Positions 7,219 through 16,927 of a stretch of DNA of 40,826 nt are shown in pieces. The notes beneath the pieces are model-generated. The model made no database searches. It had not been told where the DNA came from and saw only the letters and a list, made by a program, of their open reading frames with translations. The position numbers and the translations under genes were made by a program. Numbering within the stretch: the stretch's first letter is position 1; each line of letters opens with the position of its first letter. Source of the DNA: Streptococcus pneumoniae (lineage in GTDB: Bacteria > Bacillota > Bacilli > Lactobacillales > Streptococcaceae); the NCBI RefSeq assembly GCF_001096185.1, contig NZ_CRPU01000014.1, positions 1 through 40,826 of the forward strand. Reading direction: 5' to 3'.

Positions 7219-9255
7219 ATGACAAAAAACTTATTAGTAGAACTCGGTCTTGAAGAATTACCAGCCTATGTTGTTACGCCAAGTGAAAAACAACTAGGCG
7301 AAAAAATGGCAGCCTTCCTCAAGGAAAACCGCCTGTCTTTTGAAGCCATTCAAACCTTCTCAACACCACGTCGTTTAGCTGTTCGTGTGACTGGTCTTGC
7401 AGACAAACAGGCTGATTTGACAGAAGATTTCAAGGGTCCAGCAAAGAAAATTGCCTTGGATAGTGATGGAAACTTCACCAAAGCAGCTCAAGGATTTGTC
7501 CGTGGAAAAGGTTTGACTGTTGAAGATATCGAATTCCGTGAAATCAAGGGTGAAGAATATGTCTATGTCACTAAGGAAGAAGTAGGTCAACCAGTTGAAG
7601 CCATTGTTCCAGGTGTAGTAGACGTCTTGAAGTCACTGACATTCCCTGTCAGCATGCACTGGGCTAATAACACCTTTGAATACATCCGCCCTGTTCACAC
7701 TTTAACTGTTCTTTTAGATGAAGAAGAGTTTGATTTGGATTTCCTTGATATCAAGGGAGGTCGTGTGAGCCGTGGTCATCGTTTCTTGGGGAAAGAAACC
7801 AAAATTCAGTCAGCATTGAGCTATGAAGAAGACCTTCGTCGTCAGTTTGTAATCGCAGATCCACGCGAACGTGAGCAAATGATTGTTGACCAAATCAAAG
7901 CAATAGAAGCTGAACATGGTGTACGTATCGAAATTGATGCTGATTTGCTTAATGAAGTCTTGAACTTGGTTGAATACCCAACTGCCTTTATGGGAAGTTT
8001 TGATGCCAAATACCTTGAAGTTCCAGAAGAAGTTTTGGTGATTTCGATGAAGGAGCACCAACGGTACTTTGTTGTTCGTGATCAAGACGGTAAACTCTTG
8101 CCAAACTTCATTTCTGTTCGTAACGGAAACGCAGAGCATTTGGAAAATGTTATCAAAGGAAATGAAAAAGTCTTGGTAGCCCGCTTAGAAGACGGTGAAT
8201 TCTTCTGGCGTGAAGATCAAAAATTGGTCATTTCAGATCTTGTTGAAAAATTAAACAATGTGACCTTCCATGAGAAAATTGGTTCCCTTCGTGAACACAT
8301 GATTCGTACGGGTCAGATCGCTATTCTCTTGGCAGAAAAAGCAGGCTTATCAGCTGATGAAACAGTTGACCTAGCCCGTGCAGCAGCCATTTACAAGTTT
8401 GACTTGTTGACAGGTATGGTTGGTGAATTTGATGAACTCCAAGGAATTATGGGTGAGAAATATGCCCTTCTTGCTGGCGAAACTCCAGCAGTGGCAACTG
8501 CTATTCGTGAACACTATATGCCGACATCAGCTGAAGGAGAGCTTCCAGAGAGCAAGGTCGGTGCAGTGCTTGCTATTGCAGATAAATTGGATACGATTTT
8601 GAGTTTCTTTTCAGTAGGCTTGATTCCATCAGGTTCTAATGACCCTTATGCCCTTCGTCGTGCAACTCAAGGTGTAGTTCGTATCTTGGATGCCTTTGGT
8701 TGGCACATTGCTATGGATGAGCTGATTGATAGCCTTTATGCATTGAAATTTGACAGCTTGACTTATGAAAATAAGGCAGAGGTTATGGACTTTATCAAGG
8801 CTCGTGTCGATAAGATGATGGGTTCAACTCCAAAAGATATTAAGGAAGCCGTTCTTGCAGGATCAAACTTTGTTGTGGCAGATATGCTAGAAGCGGCAAG
8901 TGCTCTCGTAGAAGCAAGCAAGGAAGAAGACTTCAAACCATCTGTTGAATCACTTTCTCGTGCCTTTAATTTGGCTGAGAAGGCAGAAGGAGTTGCTACA
9001 GTTGATTCAGCTCTCTTTGAGAATGAAGAAGAGAAAGCCTTGGCAGAAGCAGTAGAATCACTTGTTTTGTCAGGGACTGCCAGTCAACAATTGAAACAGC
9101 TCTTTGCGCTTAGCCCAGTCATTGATGCATTCTTTGAGAATACCATGGTTATGGCTGAAAATGAAGCAATCCGTCAAAATCGTTTGGCAATCTTGTCTCA
9201 ATTAACCAAGAAAGCAGCTAAACTTGCACGTTTTAACCAAATCAATACCAAATAA
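7219..9255 (+). CDS. glyS: Glycyl-tRNA synthetase beta subunit
   Basis: The 678-residue beta subunit binds tRNA-Gly and is needed for aminoacylation with GlyQ. The family start ([20 protein letters not shown]), the HD-like region near the middle ([12 protein letters not shown], then [21 protein letters not shown]) and the C-terminal helical DALR-type tRNA-binding region are all recognisable. Length is normal with no internal stops. It is probably cotranscribed with glyQ under the T-box, despite the structured spacer that could separate or tune expression. The short conserved gene that follows (9298) is 42 bp downstream. Confidence 0.97.
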   Translation: MTKNLLVELGLEELPAYVVTPSEKQLGEKMAAFLKENRLSFEAIQTFSTPRRLAVRVTGLADKQADLTEDFKGPAKKIALDSDGNFTKAAQGFVRGKGLTVEDIEFREIKGEEYVYVTKEEVGQPVEAIVPGVVDVLKSLTFPVSMHWANNTFEYIRPVHTLTVLLDEEEFDLDFLDIKGGRVSRGHRFLGKETKIQSALSYEEDLRRQFVIADPREREQMIVDQIKAIEAEHGVRIEIDADLLNEVLNLVEYPTAFMGSFDAKYLEVPEEVLVISMKEHQRYFVVRDQDGKLLPNFISVRNGNAEHLENVIKGNEKVLVARLEDGEFFWREDQKLVISDLVEKLNNVTFHEKIGSLREHMIRTGQIAILLAEKAGLSADETVDLARAAAIYKFDLLTGMVGEFDELQGIMGEKYALLAGETPAVATAIREHYMPTSAEGELPESKVGAVLAIADKLDTILSFFSVGLIPSGSNDPYALRRATQGVVRILDAFGWHIAMDELIDSLYALKFDSLTYENKAEVMDFIKARVDKMMGSTPKDIKEAVLAGSNFVVADMLEAASALVEASKEEDFKPSVESLSRAFNLAEKAEGVATVDSALFENEEEKALAEAVESLVLSGTASQQLKQLFALSPVIDAFFENTMVMAENEAIRQNRLAILSQLTKKAAKLARFNQINTK

Positions 9256-9297
9256 AATCTGTTAAACGGATTAAATCTTATCATAAAGGAGAGAAAC

Positions 9298-9555
9298 ATG
9301 GATCCTAAAAAAATTGATCGTATTAACGAGCTTGCCAAAAAGAAAAAAGCAGAAGGCTTGACACCAGAAGAAAAAGTGGAACAAGCCAAACTACGTGAGG
9401 AGTACATCGAAGGTTATCGTCGTACTGTTCGTCACCACATCGAAGGGATCAAAATTGTGGACGAAGAAGGAAACGATGTTACACCAGAGAAACTACGTCA
9501 AGTCCAACGTGAAAAAGGGTTACATGGCCGTAGTCTCGATGATCCAAATTCATAA
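9298..9555 (+). CDS. UPF0291 (DUF896) family protein
   Basis: An 85-residue charged protein beginning [20 protein letters not shown]. That N-terminal helical hairpin, rich in Lys and Glu, is the signature of the UPF0291/YnzC family of Firmicutes. The streptococcal version adds a C-terminal extension ([23 protein letters not shown]). No enzyme motif is present and the function is unknown. It has a strong AAAGGAGAG site and lies at the end of the glyQS transcript just before a terminator. Confidence 0.88.
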   Translation: MDPKKIDRINELAKKKKAEGLTPEEKVEQAKLREEYIEGYRRTVRHHIEGIKIVDEEGNDVTPEKLRQVQREKGLHGRSLDDPNS

Positions 9556-9596
9556 TGAATATTCTTTCTTTTGACAAGGATAGATGAAATAATACC

Positions 9597-9629
9597 AAAA
9601 GACTAGCAGACACAAACTGCTAGTCTTTT
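9597..9629 (+). terminator. Terminator of the glyQS-UPF0291 transcript
   Basis: Perfect 13-bp inverted repeat AAAAGACTAGCAG (9597-9609) and CTGCTAGTCTTTT (9617-9629). The A/T ends make it able to act on both strands. Confidence 0.85.
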
Positions 9630-9632
9630 GTC

Positions 9633-9659
9633 ACTTAAAAAGGAACCAAAATGGTTCCT
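9633..9659 (-). terminator. Terminator of the flavin-reductase operon
   Basis: On the minus strand GGAACC-atttt-GGTTCC is followed by TTTTT, just beyond the stop of the gene at 9670. Confidence 0.75.
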
Positions 9660-9669
9660 AAAACTATCA

Positions 9670-10908
9670 TTAGTAACTTGCACCGGCTGTAGCGTCTGCG
9701 CCACCACCGTGACCTCCAGCATCACCTGAATCAGAAGCTCCAGATGTGGCATCTGCACCACCGTGGCCTCCGGCAGGAGCTGCAGCATTTCCACCAACTA
9801 GACGTTGACCAGTTGTATTGAGGTACCAGTCAAGCCATGGTTGGAAATTAAAGATGATTTCATTGATTCCAGCATATGAACCGTCTGGATAGTACATTGC
9901 TTGGTAATTGTGGGTATTGATAACGCCTTCTGGTGTTCCTGGTACAATTGTACGGACATATTCTTGGTCCCCGTTACGCAATACGCCGACAACCCATTCA
10001 ACATTTTTCATTCTAGAATCTGGTAATGAACCGTGTACAGTTCCTAAACGGTTTCCTGATTGAGCACGTACACGTTTACCAAACATTGTATTTGGATCTT
10101 GGTGTGCGTTATTAAAGTATAAGAATTGGTTATTATCATCTGCAAATGTCAATTCAAATGGCATTGCTTTCAAGAACATATCAATTTGGTTAACTGTCAA
10201 GATACCGTGGTCTAATTTAACGTAAGTATCTCCAGAAACAGCTCCAACAAGCTCAGCTGCTTTTTCTACCCATTCAGGATCATCAGGGTCAACTCCTTGA
10301 ATGGTAGTTGCGATTGGATTTGTACAATATAAATCTTCTGGTGCGATTGGTTTTGGTTTTTTCAATTTTGAAACGACTCCCACATATTTTACAAAGTTGT
10401 CTAAACATGTTTCAAGGAAATTAATAGTTCCTTCATTTGTGATATTGCCCTCTGCGTCAAATGCTTCTTTGGCTTTACCAAGAAGGAATTCGTTACCTGG
10501 AAGCGTATAGGCATTAACACCTGGAGCGTCAAGAATCTTACGAAGGTGAACTTGGGCACGAGAAGTACCTTGGTCGTAGTAAGAAGCTCCCACAATCATG
10601 ACTGGTTTGTTTTCAAATGGATGAACTTCGTATGAAAGCCATTCAAGAACAGATTTTAGAGAAGCTGAGATTGTGTGGTTGTGCTCAGGAGTAGCAATAA
10701 TGACACCATCAGCACGCGTAATTCTGTTATACAAGAGACGCAATTGGAAGCTTTCGTCCCATTTTTCGTCTTGGTTGAACATTGGAACTTCATCAATTTC
10801 GAGAACTTCTAATTCAAATTTGAGTTTGAAGTGACGACGGATGAATTCCAAGAGTTTACGGTTATATGATTGATCGTAGTTTGATCCTACAAGTCCAACA
10901 AATTTCAT
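9670..10908 (-). CDS. NAD(P)H:FMN reductase-PAS fusion with flavinylation-like tail
   Basis: The 412-residue protein has three parts. Residues 1-185 are a flavodoxin-like NAD(P)H-dependent FMN reductase domain (GLVGSNYDQSYNRKL phosphate loop, ATPEHNHTISASLKSVLEW, GASYYDQGTSRAQ). Residues about 225-375 match a PAS domain like the one ending DUF438 proteins (FLKAMPFELTFADDNNQFLYF, then TVHGSLPDSRMKNVEWVVGVL). The last about 35 residues are a Gly/His/Ala-rich tail with two repeats holding DATSGAS (386-392) and DATAGAS (405-411). These resemble the ApbE target consensus Dxx(S/T)(G/S)A(S/T), whose last residue receives FMN; the second has Ala where the fourth position is usually Ser or Thr. The protein is the last gene of the apbE operon, 18 bp after a second reductase, with AGGAGACC before the start. 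No export signal is seen. Reductase and PAS domains are clear; covalent FMN is inferred. Confidence 0.87.
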   Translation of the reverse strand: MKFVGLVGSNYDQSYNRKLLEFIRRHFKLKFELEVLEIDEVPMFNQDEKWDESFQLRLLYNRITRADGVIIATPEHNHTISASLKSVLEWLSYEVHPFENKPVMIVGASYYDQGTSRAQVHLRKILDAPGVNAYTLPGNEFLLGKAKEAFDAEGNITNEGTINFLETCLDNFVKYVGVVSKLKKPKPIAPEDLYCTNPIATTIQGVDPDDPEWVEKAAELVGAVSGDTYVKLDHGILTVNQIDMFLKAMPFELTFADDNNQFLYFNNAHQDPNTMFGKRVRAQSGNRLGTVHGSLPDSRMKNVEWVVGVLRNGDQEYVRTIVPGTPEGVINTHNYQAMYYPDGSYAGINEIIFNFQPWLDWYLNTTGQRLVGGNAAAPAGGHGGADATSGASDSGDAGGHGGGADATAGASY

Positions 10909-10926
10909 TCTTTTTGGTCTCCTATC

Positions 10927-11532
10927 TTACAAATTTTCCCAGTCAAAGTCTTCAGCATCTTTGCGAAGTAATTCTTGTGCGTTACGCAATTTCTCTGTGA
11001 TTTTTACAAAGATACGGAAGTCGTCAAAAGTGGCATCCAGTTTTTTAATAACATCAAGATCTACTAGATCTCCACTTGGATTAAAGGCTTGAAGAGAATG
11101 TGAAAGCAAGAATTCATCTGGAAGGACACTTGCTTTAATTTCTGGAGCATTCAAGATTTGGCGAAGTTGCATTTGGGCGCGTGATGAACCAAGTGTACCG
11201 TAAGAAGCACCTGTAATCATGATTGGTTTGTTCAAGAGTGGGTAAATACCATAAGACAACCAAGCAAGAGCGCTCATCAAAACAGCTGGGATAGAGTGGT
11301 CGTACTCAGGAGTACCGATAATAACGCCATCTGCTTCTTCAATTTTAGCAGCAATTTCTAAGATTTCAGCAGGTACTTGCTTGTCAGCTGGTTTGTTGAA
11401 GACAGGGATGTCTTTAATTTCAACAAGTTCAATTTCAGCTTTGTCAGCAAAGTGTTTTTGCATGTATTGAAGCAATTGACGGTTTGTAGAACGTTTTGAA
11501 TTTGTTCCAACAATAGCAATAAGGTTTAACAT
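10927..11532 (-). CDS. NAD(P)H-dependent FMN reductase family protein
   Basis: A single-domain 201-residue flavodoxin-like reductase: GTNSKRSTNRQL near the N-terminus binds the FMN phosphate, and GTPEYDHSIPAVLMSALAWLSYG and GASYGTLGSSRAQMQLRQIL are the family's conserved blocks. It is close to the N-terminal domain of the next gene, so the pair probably arose by duplication. It is a soluble enzyme expected to use NAD(P)H to reduce FMN or an FMN-linked acceptor. It lies between apbE and the PAS fusion in one operon, with an AAAGGAAA ribosome-binding site. Confidence 0.9.
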   Translation of the reverse strand: MLNLIAIVGTNSKRSTNRQLLQYMQKHFADKAEIELVEIKDIPVFNKPADKQVPAEILEIAAKIEEADGVIIGTPEYDHSIPAVLMSALAWLSYGIYPLLNKPIMITGASYGTLGSSRAQMQLRQILNAPEIKASVLPDEFLLSHSLQAFNPSGDLVDLDVIKKLDATFDDFRIFVKITEKLRNAQELLRKDAEDFDWENL

Positions 11533-11591
11533 GAGATTTCCTTTCTCTTTTTACATAATACGATTTTAAAACTCTACTGAAACATCTGTTT

Positions 11592-12515
11592 CTATAGAGT
11601 AGGAATTCCTGAAGAACAGCTTAGGTGGCCTTCTTTATCGATGAGGATAGCTTCGATGCCCTCCAAACTTTCGACTTGCCAGAGGATAGAAGCAGGTCTT
11701 TCTCCAAATAGACGAGTTGTCCAGATTTCACCATCGACTGATTTATCAGAGATGATTGTTAGACTTGCTAGTTCCGTTTCAACAGGATATCCTGTTTGAC
11801 TGTCAAAAATGTGATGGTAATCTTGTCCATCGACGGTCAGGTGACGTTCATAAATGCCTGAAGTCACGACAGATTGATTGACAACAGGAATGGTCATTAA
11901 GTGATTTCCCCTCGGATTGGCTGGGTCTTGAATCCCTATTTGCCAAGACTGATTTCCTCTTGCCTGATTTTTTCCAATGGTCAGGATATTCCCTCCCAGA
12001 TTGATTAAGGCAGATGTCACACCCTCTTTTCTAAGAAATTGTGCAACCTTATCCGCACTATAACCCTTGGCTAAACAACCAAGATCGATCTTCATTCCTT
12101 TCTGTTTCAAGAACACAGTGGAAGCAGAAGAATCTAACTCGATATAGTAAGGATTGATTAAAGGTAGCACCGCTTCAATTTCTTGAGGTTGGGCCACTTT
12201 GGCATCTGAAAAACCGATACGCCAGGTTTGAATTAAGGGACCAATACTGATGTTGAGATGGCTAGAGGGCGCTAAGCTATGCTCTAACCCAAGTGAAATC
12301 AGTTCAAACAGGTCTGGATGAACTTTGACTGGAGCTATTCCAGCTTGATGATTGATTTCCATCAACTCAGATTCTTGGCTATTAGCATTGAAGCGGTATT
12401 CTAGCTCTCTGAGTAAATCAAAGGATTTTTGGAGCAAGCTATCGGCTCGCTCATCCACTAATGAAATAGTGATAGTAGTCCCCATTAGCCGTTCAGAATG
12501 TGAACTAAGAGGCAA
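11592..12515 (-). CDS. apbE: FAD:protein FMN transferase ApbE (cytosolic type)
   Basis: ApbE moves FMN from FAD onto a Ser or Thr of target proteins, using magnesium. Visible marks are RLMGTTITI at the N-terminus, DLGCLAKGYSADKVA in the centre, LINLGGNI, and HHIFDSQTGYP with the FMN/metal-binding region near the C-terminus. Most ApbE proteins are exported lipoproteins. This one has no signal peptide or lipobox and starts a few residues before the LMGT motif, so it should act in the cytosol. The start is TTG at 12513-12515, chosen because AAAGGAG lies 9 nt upstream. It is the first gene of a three-gene operon whose last product carries ApbE-like target motifs. Length 307 residues. Confidence 0.92.
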   Translation of the reverse strand: MPLSSHSERLMGTTITISLVDERADSLLQKSFDLLRELEYRFNANSQESELMEINHQAGIAPVKVHPDLFELISLGLEHSLAPSSHLNISIGPLIQTWRIGFSDAKVAQPQEIEAVLPLINPYYIELDSSASTVFLKQKGMKIDLGCLAKGYSADKVAQFLRKEGVTSALINLGGNILTIGKNQARGNQSWQIGIQDPANPRGNHLMTIPVVNQSVVTSGIYERHLTVDGQDYHHIFDSQTGYPVETELASLTIISDKSVDGEIWTTRLFGERPASILWQVESLEGIEAILIDKEGHLSCSSGIPTL

Positions 12516-12744
12516 GCTACCAACTCCTTTCTCTTATAGAAAATAAGTTGTAATATCAAGCAATTATCTAAATTGAAGCCCTTACATTTTATTTTCATGT
12601 TATTAGAATACCATAAAGTTAGACTTTTCACAAATAAAATTTGGAAAAAGTCAAGAAATATGCTCACAAAAATTCATGAGGTTTGAAAACAGGATAAATG
12701 GGGAATTATTTTTGATAAAAAATGCTGAAATAATAGCAAACCAC
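12516..12744. other. Divergent intergenic region apbE/nox
   Basis: AT-rich, with no gene. On the minus side a weak -35/-10 set (TTGATA and TATAAG, short spacing) precedes apbE. The nox promoter lies at the right end (listed separately). Confidence 0.5.
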
Positions 12745-12773
12745 TTGTAAACGCTAACAGTAAATGGTATACT
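12745..12773 (+). promoter_or_regulatory. nox promoter with CcpA (cre) site
   Basis: TTGTAA (12745-12750), 17 bp, TATACT (12768-12773) with extended -10 TG at 12765-12766. A sequence matching the cre consensus at every fixed position (TTGTAAACGCTAACA, 12745-12759) covers the -35 and the spacer, so CcpA binding should block RNA polymerase. Confidence 0.75.
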
Positions 12774-12810
12774 AGTAAGGTAAATTTAGAATGAAGGCAG
12801 GAAATTTTTT

Positions 12811-14190
12811 ATGAGTAAAATCGTTGTAGTTGGTGCTAACCACGCTGGTACAGCATGTATCAATACCATGTTGGATAATTTTGGAAATGAGAACGAAATT
12901 GTTGTATTTGACCAAAACTCTAACATCTCTTTCCTAGGATGTGGAATGGCCCTTTGGATCGGTGAACAAATTGACGGTGCTGAAGGCTTGTTCTATTCTG
13001 ATAAAGAAAAATTGGAAGCTAAAGGTGCTAAGGTTTACATGAATTCACCTGTTCTTTCAATCGACTACGACAACAAAGTAGTTACAGCAGAAGTTGAAGG
13101 AAAAGAGCACAAAGAACCATATGAAAAATTGATTTTCGCTACAGGTTCTACACCAATCTTGCCACCAATCGAAGGTGTTGAAATTGTTAAAGGGAACCGC
13201 GAATTTAAAGCAACTCTTGAAAACGTACAATTCGTGAAATTGTACCAAAACGCTGAAGAAGTGATTCACAAATTGGCTGACAAGAGCCAACACCTTGACC
13301 GCATCGCTGTTGTTGGTGGTGGTTATATCGGTGTTGAACTTGCTGAAGCCTTCGAGCGTCTAGGAAAAGAAGTTGTCCTTGTTGATATTGTAGACACTGT
13401 TTTGAACGGTTACTATGATAAAGACTTCACTCAAATGATGGCGAAGAACTTAGAAGAAAACAACATCCGCTTGGCGCTTGGTCAAACAGTAAAAGCTATC
13501 CAAGGTGATGGAAAAGTAGAACGTTTGGTAACAGACAAAGAAACATTTGATGTGGATATGGTTGTTCTTGCGGTTGGTTTCCGTCCAAACACAGCTCTTG
13601 CTGATGGTAAGATTGAACTATTCCGCAACGGTGCCTTCCTTGTAGACAAGAAACAAGAAACATCAATTCCAGGAGTTTATGCAGTAGGTGACTGTGCAAC
13701 TGTTTATGATAATGCTCGTAAAGATACAAGCTACATCGCTCTTGCTTCAAATGCTGTTCGTACTGGTATCGTTGGTGCCTACAACGCTTGTGGACATGAA
13801 TTGGAAGGAATCGGTGTGCAAGGTTCAAATGGTATCTCAATTTACGGTCTTCACATGGTTTCAACTGGTTTGACTCTTGAAAAAGCAAAAGCTGCTGGTT
13901 ACAACGCAACTGAAACAGGCTTTAACGATCTTCAAAAACCAGAATTCATGAAACATGACAACCATGAAGTAGCCATCAAGATTGTCTTTGATAAAGATAG
14001 CCGTGAAATTCTTGGCGCTCAAATGGTATCACGCGATTCTGCAATCAGCATGGGGATTCACATGTTCTCACTTGCTATCCAAGAGCATGTAACAATTGAT
14101 AAATTGGCATTGACAGACCTATTCTTCTTGCCACACTTCAACAAACCTTACAACTACATCACAATGGCTGCCCTTACAGCTGAAAAATAA
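12811..14190 (+). CDS. nox: NADH oxidase, water-forming
   Basis: Nox reduces oxygen to water with NADH and FAD, regenerating NAD for fermentation and lowering oxidative stress. The 459-residue protein has the N-terminal FAD fold ([13 protein letters not shown]), the redox-active Cys44 in [10 protein letters not shown], an NAD-binding fold ([17 protein letters not shown]), the second FAD contact ([11 protein letters not shown]) and the dimerisation domain. The single Cys (not a CxxC pair) fits the four-electron, water-forming type. AGGCAGG precedes the ATG. A CcpA site overlaps the promoter. It is divergent from the apbE flavin operon. Confidence 0.96.
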   Translation: MSKIVVVGANHAGTACINTMLDNFGNENEIVVFDQNSNISFLGCGMALWIGEQIDGAEGLFYSDKEKLEAKGAKVYMNSPVLSIDYDNKVVTAEVEGKEHKEPYEKLIFATGSTPILPPIEGVEIVKGNREFKATLENVQFVKLYQNAEEVIHKLADKSQHLDRIAVVGGGYIGVELAEAFERLGKEVVLVDIVDTVLNGYYDKDFTQMMAKNLEENNIRLALGQTVKAIQGDGKVERLVTDKETFDVDMVVLAVGFRPNTALADGKIELFRNGAFLVDKKQETSIPGVYAVGDCATVYDNARKDTSYIALASNAVRTGIVGAYNACGHELEGIGVQGSNGISIYGLHMVSTGLTLEKAKAAGYNATETGFNDLQKPEFMKHDNHEVAIKIVFDKDSREILGAQMVSRDSAISMGIHMFSLAIQEHVTIDKLALTDLFFLPHFNKPYNYITMAALTAEK

Positions 14191-14199
14191 AATTTGATG

Positions 14200-14236
14200 A
14201 ACTATCTGGTCTTAAGTTAAGGTCAGATAGTTTTTT
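14200..14236 (+). terminator. nox terminator
   Basis: AACTATCTG (14200-14208) pairs with CAGATAGTT (14224-14232), followed by a T run. Confidence 0.85.
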
Positions 14237-14273
14237 AGCTAATCTGTCCCCATACAATTACGATTTTTTTATC

Positions 14274-14302
14274 TTGTGCTTCATTCTAATCTAACTTAAA
14301 AT
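14274..14302 (+). promoter_or_regulatory. pdxST promoter
   Basis: TTGTGC (14274-14279), 17-bp spacer, TAAAAT (14297-14302), about 40 bp before pdxS. Confidence 0.55.
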
Positions 14303-14341
14303 GAAATAGTAGCTACCAATACAAATGATGAGGAAAAAGAA

Positions 14342-15217
14342 ATGACTGAAAATCGTTATGAACTAAATAAAAACTTGGCACAGATGCTCAAAGGTGGGGT
14401 TATCATGGATGTTCAGAATCCTGAACAGGCCCGTATTGCAGAGGCTGCTGGTGCGGCAGCTGTGATGGCCTTGGAACGAATTCCGGCTGATATTCGTTCA
14501 GCTGGTGGGGTTTCCCGTATGAGTGATCCAAAGATGATTAAGGAAATCCAAGAAGCGGTTAGTATTCCAGTAATGGCTAAGGTCAGAATCGGGCATTTTG
14601 TTGAAGCTCAGATTTTAGAGGCTATTGAAATTGACTATATCGATGAGAGTGAAGTTTTATCTCCAGCTGACGACCGTTTCCATGTGGACAAGAAAGAATT
14701 CCAAGTTCCTTTTGTCTGTGGAGCTAAGGACTTGGGTGAAGCCTTGCGTCGTATCGCTGAAGGTGCTTCTATGATTCGTACAAAAGGAGAACCGGGTACG
14801 GGGGATATTGTTCAAGCTGTTCGACATATGCGTATGATGAATCAGGAAATTCGCCGCATTCAAAACCTACGTGAGGACGAGCTTTATGTTGCTGCTAAGG
14901 ACTTGCAAGTCCCTGTAGAATTGGTTCAATACGTCCATGAACATGGGAAATTGCCAGTTGTAAACTTTGCGGCTGGAGGCGTTGCAACGCCAGCAGATGC
15001 TGCGTTGATGATGCAATTAGGGGCAGAGGGTGTCTTTGTCGGTTCAGGTATTTTCAAGTCAGGAGATCCTGTTAAACGAGCGAGTGCCATTGTTAAGGCT
15101 GTGACTAACTTCCGTAATCCTCAAATCCTAGCTCAAATCTCTGAAGATTTAGGAGAAGCTATGGTTGGTATCAATGAGAATGAAATTCAAATTCTCATGG
15201 CAGAGCGAGGAAAATAG
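14342..15217 (+). CDS. pdxS: Pyridoxal 5'-phosphate synthase, PdxS subunit
   Basis: PdxS condenses ribose 5-phosphate, glyceraldehyde 3-phosphate and ammonia to pyridoxal 5'-phosphate in the DXP-independent route. The 291-residue beta/alpha barrel is complete. MDV with Asp23, the lysine Lys80 in VMAKVRIGH that binds the sugar as an imine, and [30 protein letters not shown] near the C-terminus (phosphate site) are visible. It forms a dodecamer that takes ammonia from PdxT, whose gene begins on the base after the PdxS stop codon. Confidence 0.97.
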   Translation: MTENRYELNKNLAQMLKGGVIMDVQNPEQARIAEAAGAAAVMALERIPADIRSAGGVSRMSDPKMIKEIQEAVSIPVMAKVRIGHFVEAQILEAIEIDYIDESEVLSPADDRFHVDKKEFQVPFVCGAKDLGEALRRIAEGASMIRTKGEPGTGDIVQAVRHMRMMNQEIRRIQNLREDELYVAAKDLQVPVELVQYVHEHGKLPVVNFAAGGVATPADAALMMQLGAEGVFVGSGIFKSGDPVKRASAIVKAVTNFRNPQILAQISEDLGEAMVGINENEIQILMAERGK

Positions 15218-15799
15218 ATGAAAATCGGAATATTGGCCTTGCAAGGTGCCTTTGCAGAACATGCAAAAGTGCTAGATAAATTAGGTGTCGAGAGTGTTGA
15301 AATCAGAAATTTAGAGGATTTTCAGCAAGATCAGAGTGACTTGTCGGGTTTGATTTTGCCGGGTGGTGAGTCTACAACCATGGGCAAGCTCTTACGAGAC
15401 CAGGACATGCTGCTTCCCATTCGAGAAACCATACTATCTGGATTACCAGCCTTTGGGACCTGTGCAGGCTTAATTTTACTGGCTAAGGAAATCGCTTCTC
15501 AAGAAGAAAGTCATCTAGGAACTATGGATATGGTGGTCGAGCGCAATGCCTATGGGCGCCAACTAGGAAGTTTCTATACGGAAGCAGAATGTAAGGGAGT
15601 CGGTCAGATTCCAATGACCTTTATCCGTGGTCCGATTATCAGCAGTGTTGGAGAGGGTGTAGAAATTCTAGCAACAGTTGACAATCAAATCGTTGCTGCT
15701 CAAGAAAAAAATATGTTAGTGACCTCTTTTCATCCAGAATTGACTGATGATGTGCGCTTGCACCAGTACTTTATCAATATGTGTAAAGAAAAAAGTTGA
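15218..15799 (+). CDS. pdxT: Pyridoxal 5'-phosphate synthase, PdxT glutaminase subunit
   Basis: PdxT hydrolyses glutamine and channels ammonia to PdxS. The 193-residue class I amidotransferase has the triad Cys82 (FGTCAGL), His172 and Glu174 (SFHPEL), plus the family's [10 protein letters not shown] oxyanion region. It abuts pdxS without a gap, so translation is probably coupled through AGAGCGAGG inside the pdxS end. The stop codon lies within the terminator stem. Confidence 0.97.
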   Translation: MKIGILALQGAFAEHAKVLDKLGVESVEIRNLEDFQQDQSDLSGLILPGGESTTMGKLLRDQDMLLPIRETILSGLPAFGTCAGLILLAKEIASQEESHLGTMDMVVERNAYGRQLGSFYTEAECKGVGQIPMTFIRGPIISSVGEGVEILATVDNQIVAAQEKNMLVTSFHPELTDDVRLHQYFINMCKEKS

Positions 15800-15821
15800 G
15801 ATTGAATTTCTCAACTTTTTT
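15789..15821. terminator. Bidirectional terminator pdxT / trhA
   Basis: AAAAAGTTGAGA and TCTCAACTTTTT arms around a short loop between the convergent genes pdxT and trhA. The stop codons of both genes fall in or at the edge of the stem. Confidence 0.8.
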
Positions 15822-16467
15822 ACATGTAATAAACAATGGCGATGTATTGGAGGGCAGATGCTGCTAGGATAAAGAGATGCCAAATCATGTGGAAATAAGG
15901 TTTTTTCTTGGCGTAAAATCCAGCTCCAACTGTATAAGAGAGTCCGCCAGTTACCATGAGACTCCAAAAGACTGGAGTTGTTTGACTGATAATGGCTGGA
16001 ATGATAGTTAGCACCAACCAGCCCATAATCAGGTAAAGGGCAAGGCTAAATTTCTCATTGACCTTTTTAGAAAAGATTTTATAGAGAATACCAAAGATGG
16101 TCGTTCCCCACTGGATGGCAATAATCAGATAGCCAAACCAGTTATTCATTAAGGTTAAGACGACGGGCGTGTAAGAGCCTGCGATAGCGACATAAATCAT
16201 CGAATGATCAATGATTCTCAAGACATATTTGTGGGTTGAACCATAGGCCATAGAGTGGTAAATGGTGGATGAGAGGAACATGAGAAAGAGACTGATGACG
16301 AAAATGGAAACGCCGATAGAGGATAAAAATCCGTGTGCCTCATAACTATAGGTGGATGAAATAGGCAGTAAGATGAGCATGATGAGCGCCCCCACAGCAT
16401 GGGTCACGCTATTAGCAATCTCCTCTCCAAAACTGAGTTGTTTGCTGAGTTTAAGACTAGTGTTCAT
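15820..16467 (-). CDS. trhA: TrhA/hemolysin III family membrane protein
   Basis: A 215-residue protein of the hemolysin III/PAQR family with seven predicted membrane spans. The family's metal-site pattern is present: EEIANSVTHAVGA in the first span, SSTIYHS in the second to third, and a C-terminal HMIWHLFILAAS. Bacillus TrhA influences membrane energetics and lipid state; a direct haemolytic role is doubtful. The start overlaps the stop of the upstream DUF1836 gene by 4 bp, so the two are translationally coupled. There is a GAGGAGG site inside the upstream gene. Confidence 0.9.
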   Translation of the reverse strand: MNTSLKLSKQLSFGEEIANSVTHAVGALIMLILLPISSTYSYEAHGFLSSIGVSIFVISLFLMFLSSTIYHSMAYGSTHKYVLRIIDHSMIYVAIAGSYTPVVLTLMNNWFGYLIIAIQWGTTIFGILYKIFSKKVNEKFSLALYLIMGWLVLTIIPAIISQTTPVFWSLMVTGGLSYTVGAGFYAKKKPYFHMIWHLFILAASALQYIAIVYYM

Positions 16468-16916
16468 CGGCTTACCTCCTCTTGAGTATGATGGATTAAG
16501 GCTAGGGTTTGATGATAGAGTTTAACGGTTTGGCAGCTGGTTTGGATAATGGGGTTAGCTGGGTCAATTCCTTGGTTCATGTAGTCCACAAAAGCATCGT
16601 AGAGTTGGTCTGAACTTGCTTGAGTTTGTAGAGTATTCAGTGTCTGGGCTATTTCTTGAATAGAAAATACAGATTTGAGGGTTGTGATAGCAATCAAACG
16701 GGCAATCTGTTGACGTTGGTATTTTTTCTTGTCAGGCTTTGTCAGGTAACCATGTTTCACATAATTATTGACCATAGATGCTGTCAGGCCCTTATCTTTA
16801 TCAGGAGAGATAGGGGCGCAGACCTGATTGACATAGAGCAAAACCTGGTCCAGATAGAGGTCAATGTTTGGAATTTCTGCCCATTTTGGGTAGGAAAAGG
16901 TAGTTTTCATTTTCAA
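16464..16916 (-). CDS. DUF1836 protein, MerR-like DNA-binding
   Basis: A 150-residue member of DUF1836. Residues about 42-90 (GLTASMVNNYVKHGYLTKP, then KKKYQRQQIARLIAITTLK and SIQEIAQTL) follow the pattern of a MerR-type winged helix, which suggests DNA binding, probably as a regulator of itself and trhA. It is the first gene of the pair and overlaps trhA by 4 bp. A consensus promoter lies upstream with a palindrome next to the -10, which would suit autoregulation. The regulatory role is inferred; no ligand domain is recognisable. Confidence 0.8.
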   Translation of the reverse strand: MKMKTTFSYPKWAEIPNIDLYLDQVLLYVNQVCAPISPDKDKGLTASMVNNYVKHGYLTKPDKKKYQRQQIARLIAITTLKSVFSIQEIAQTLNTLQTQASSDQLYDAFVDYMNQGIDPANPIIQTSCQTVKLYHQTLALIHHTQEEVSR

Positions 16917-16927
16917 CTCCTTTTTAT

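Noticed and set aside
9670-9790. Gly/His-rich tail as a frameshift artefact
   Set aside because: The frame is continuous, the repeats are regular, and the stop is followed directly by a proper terminator.
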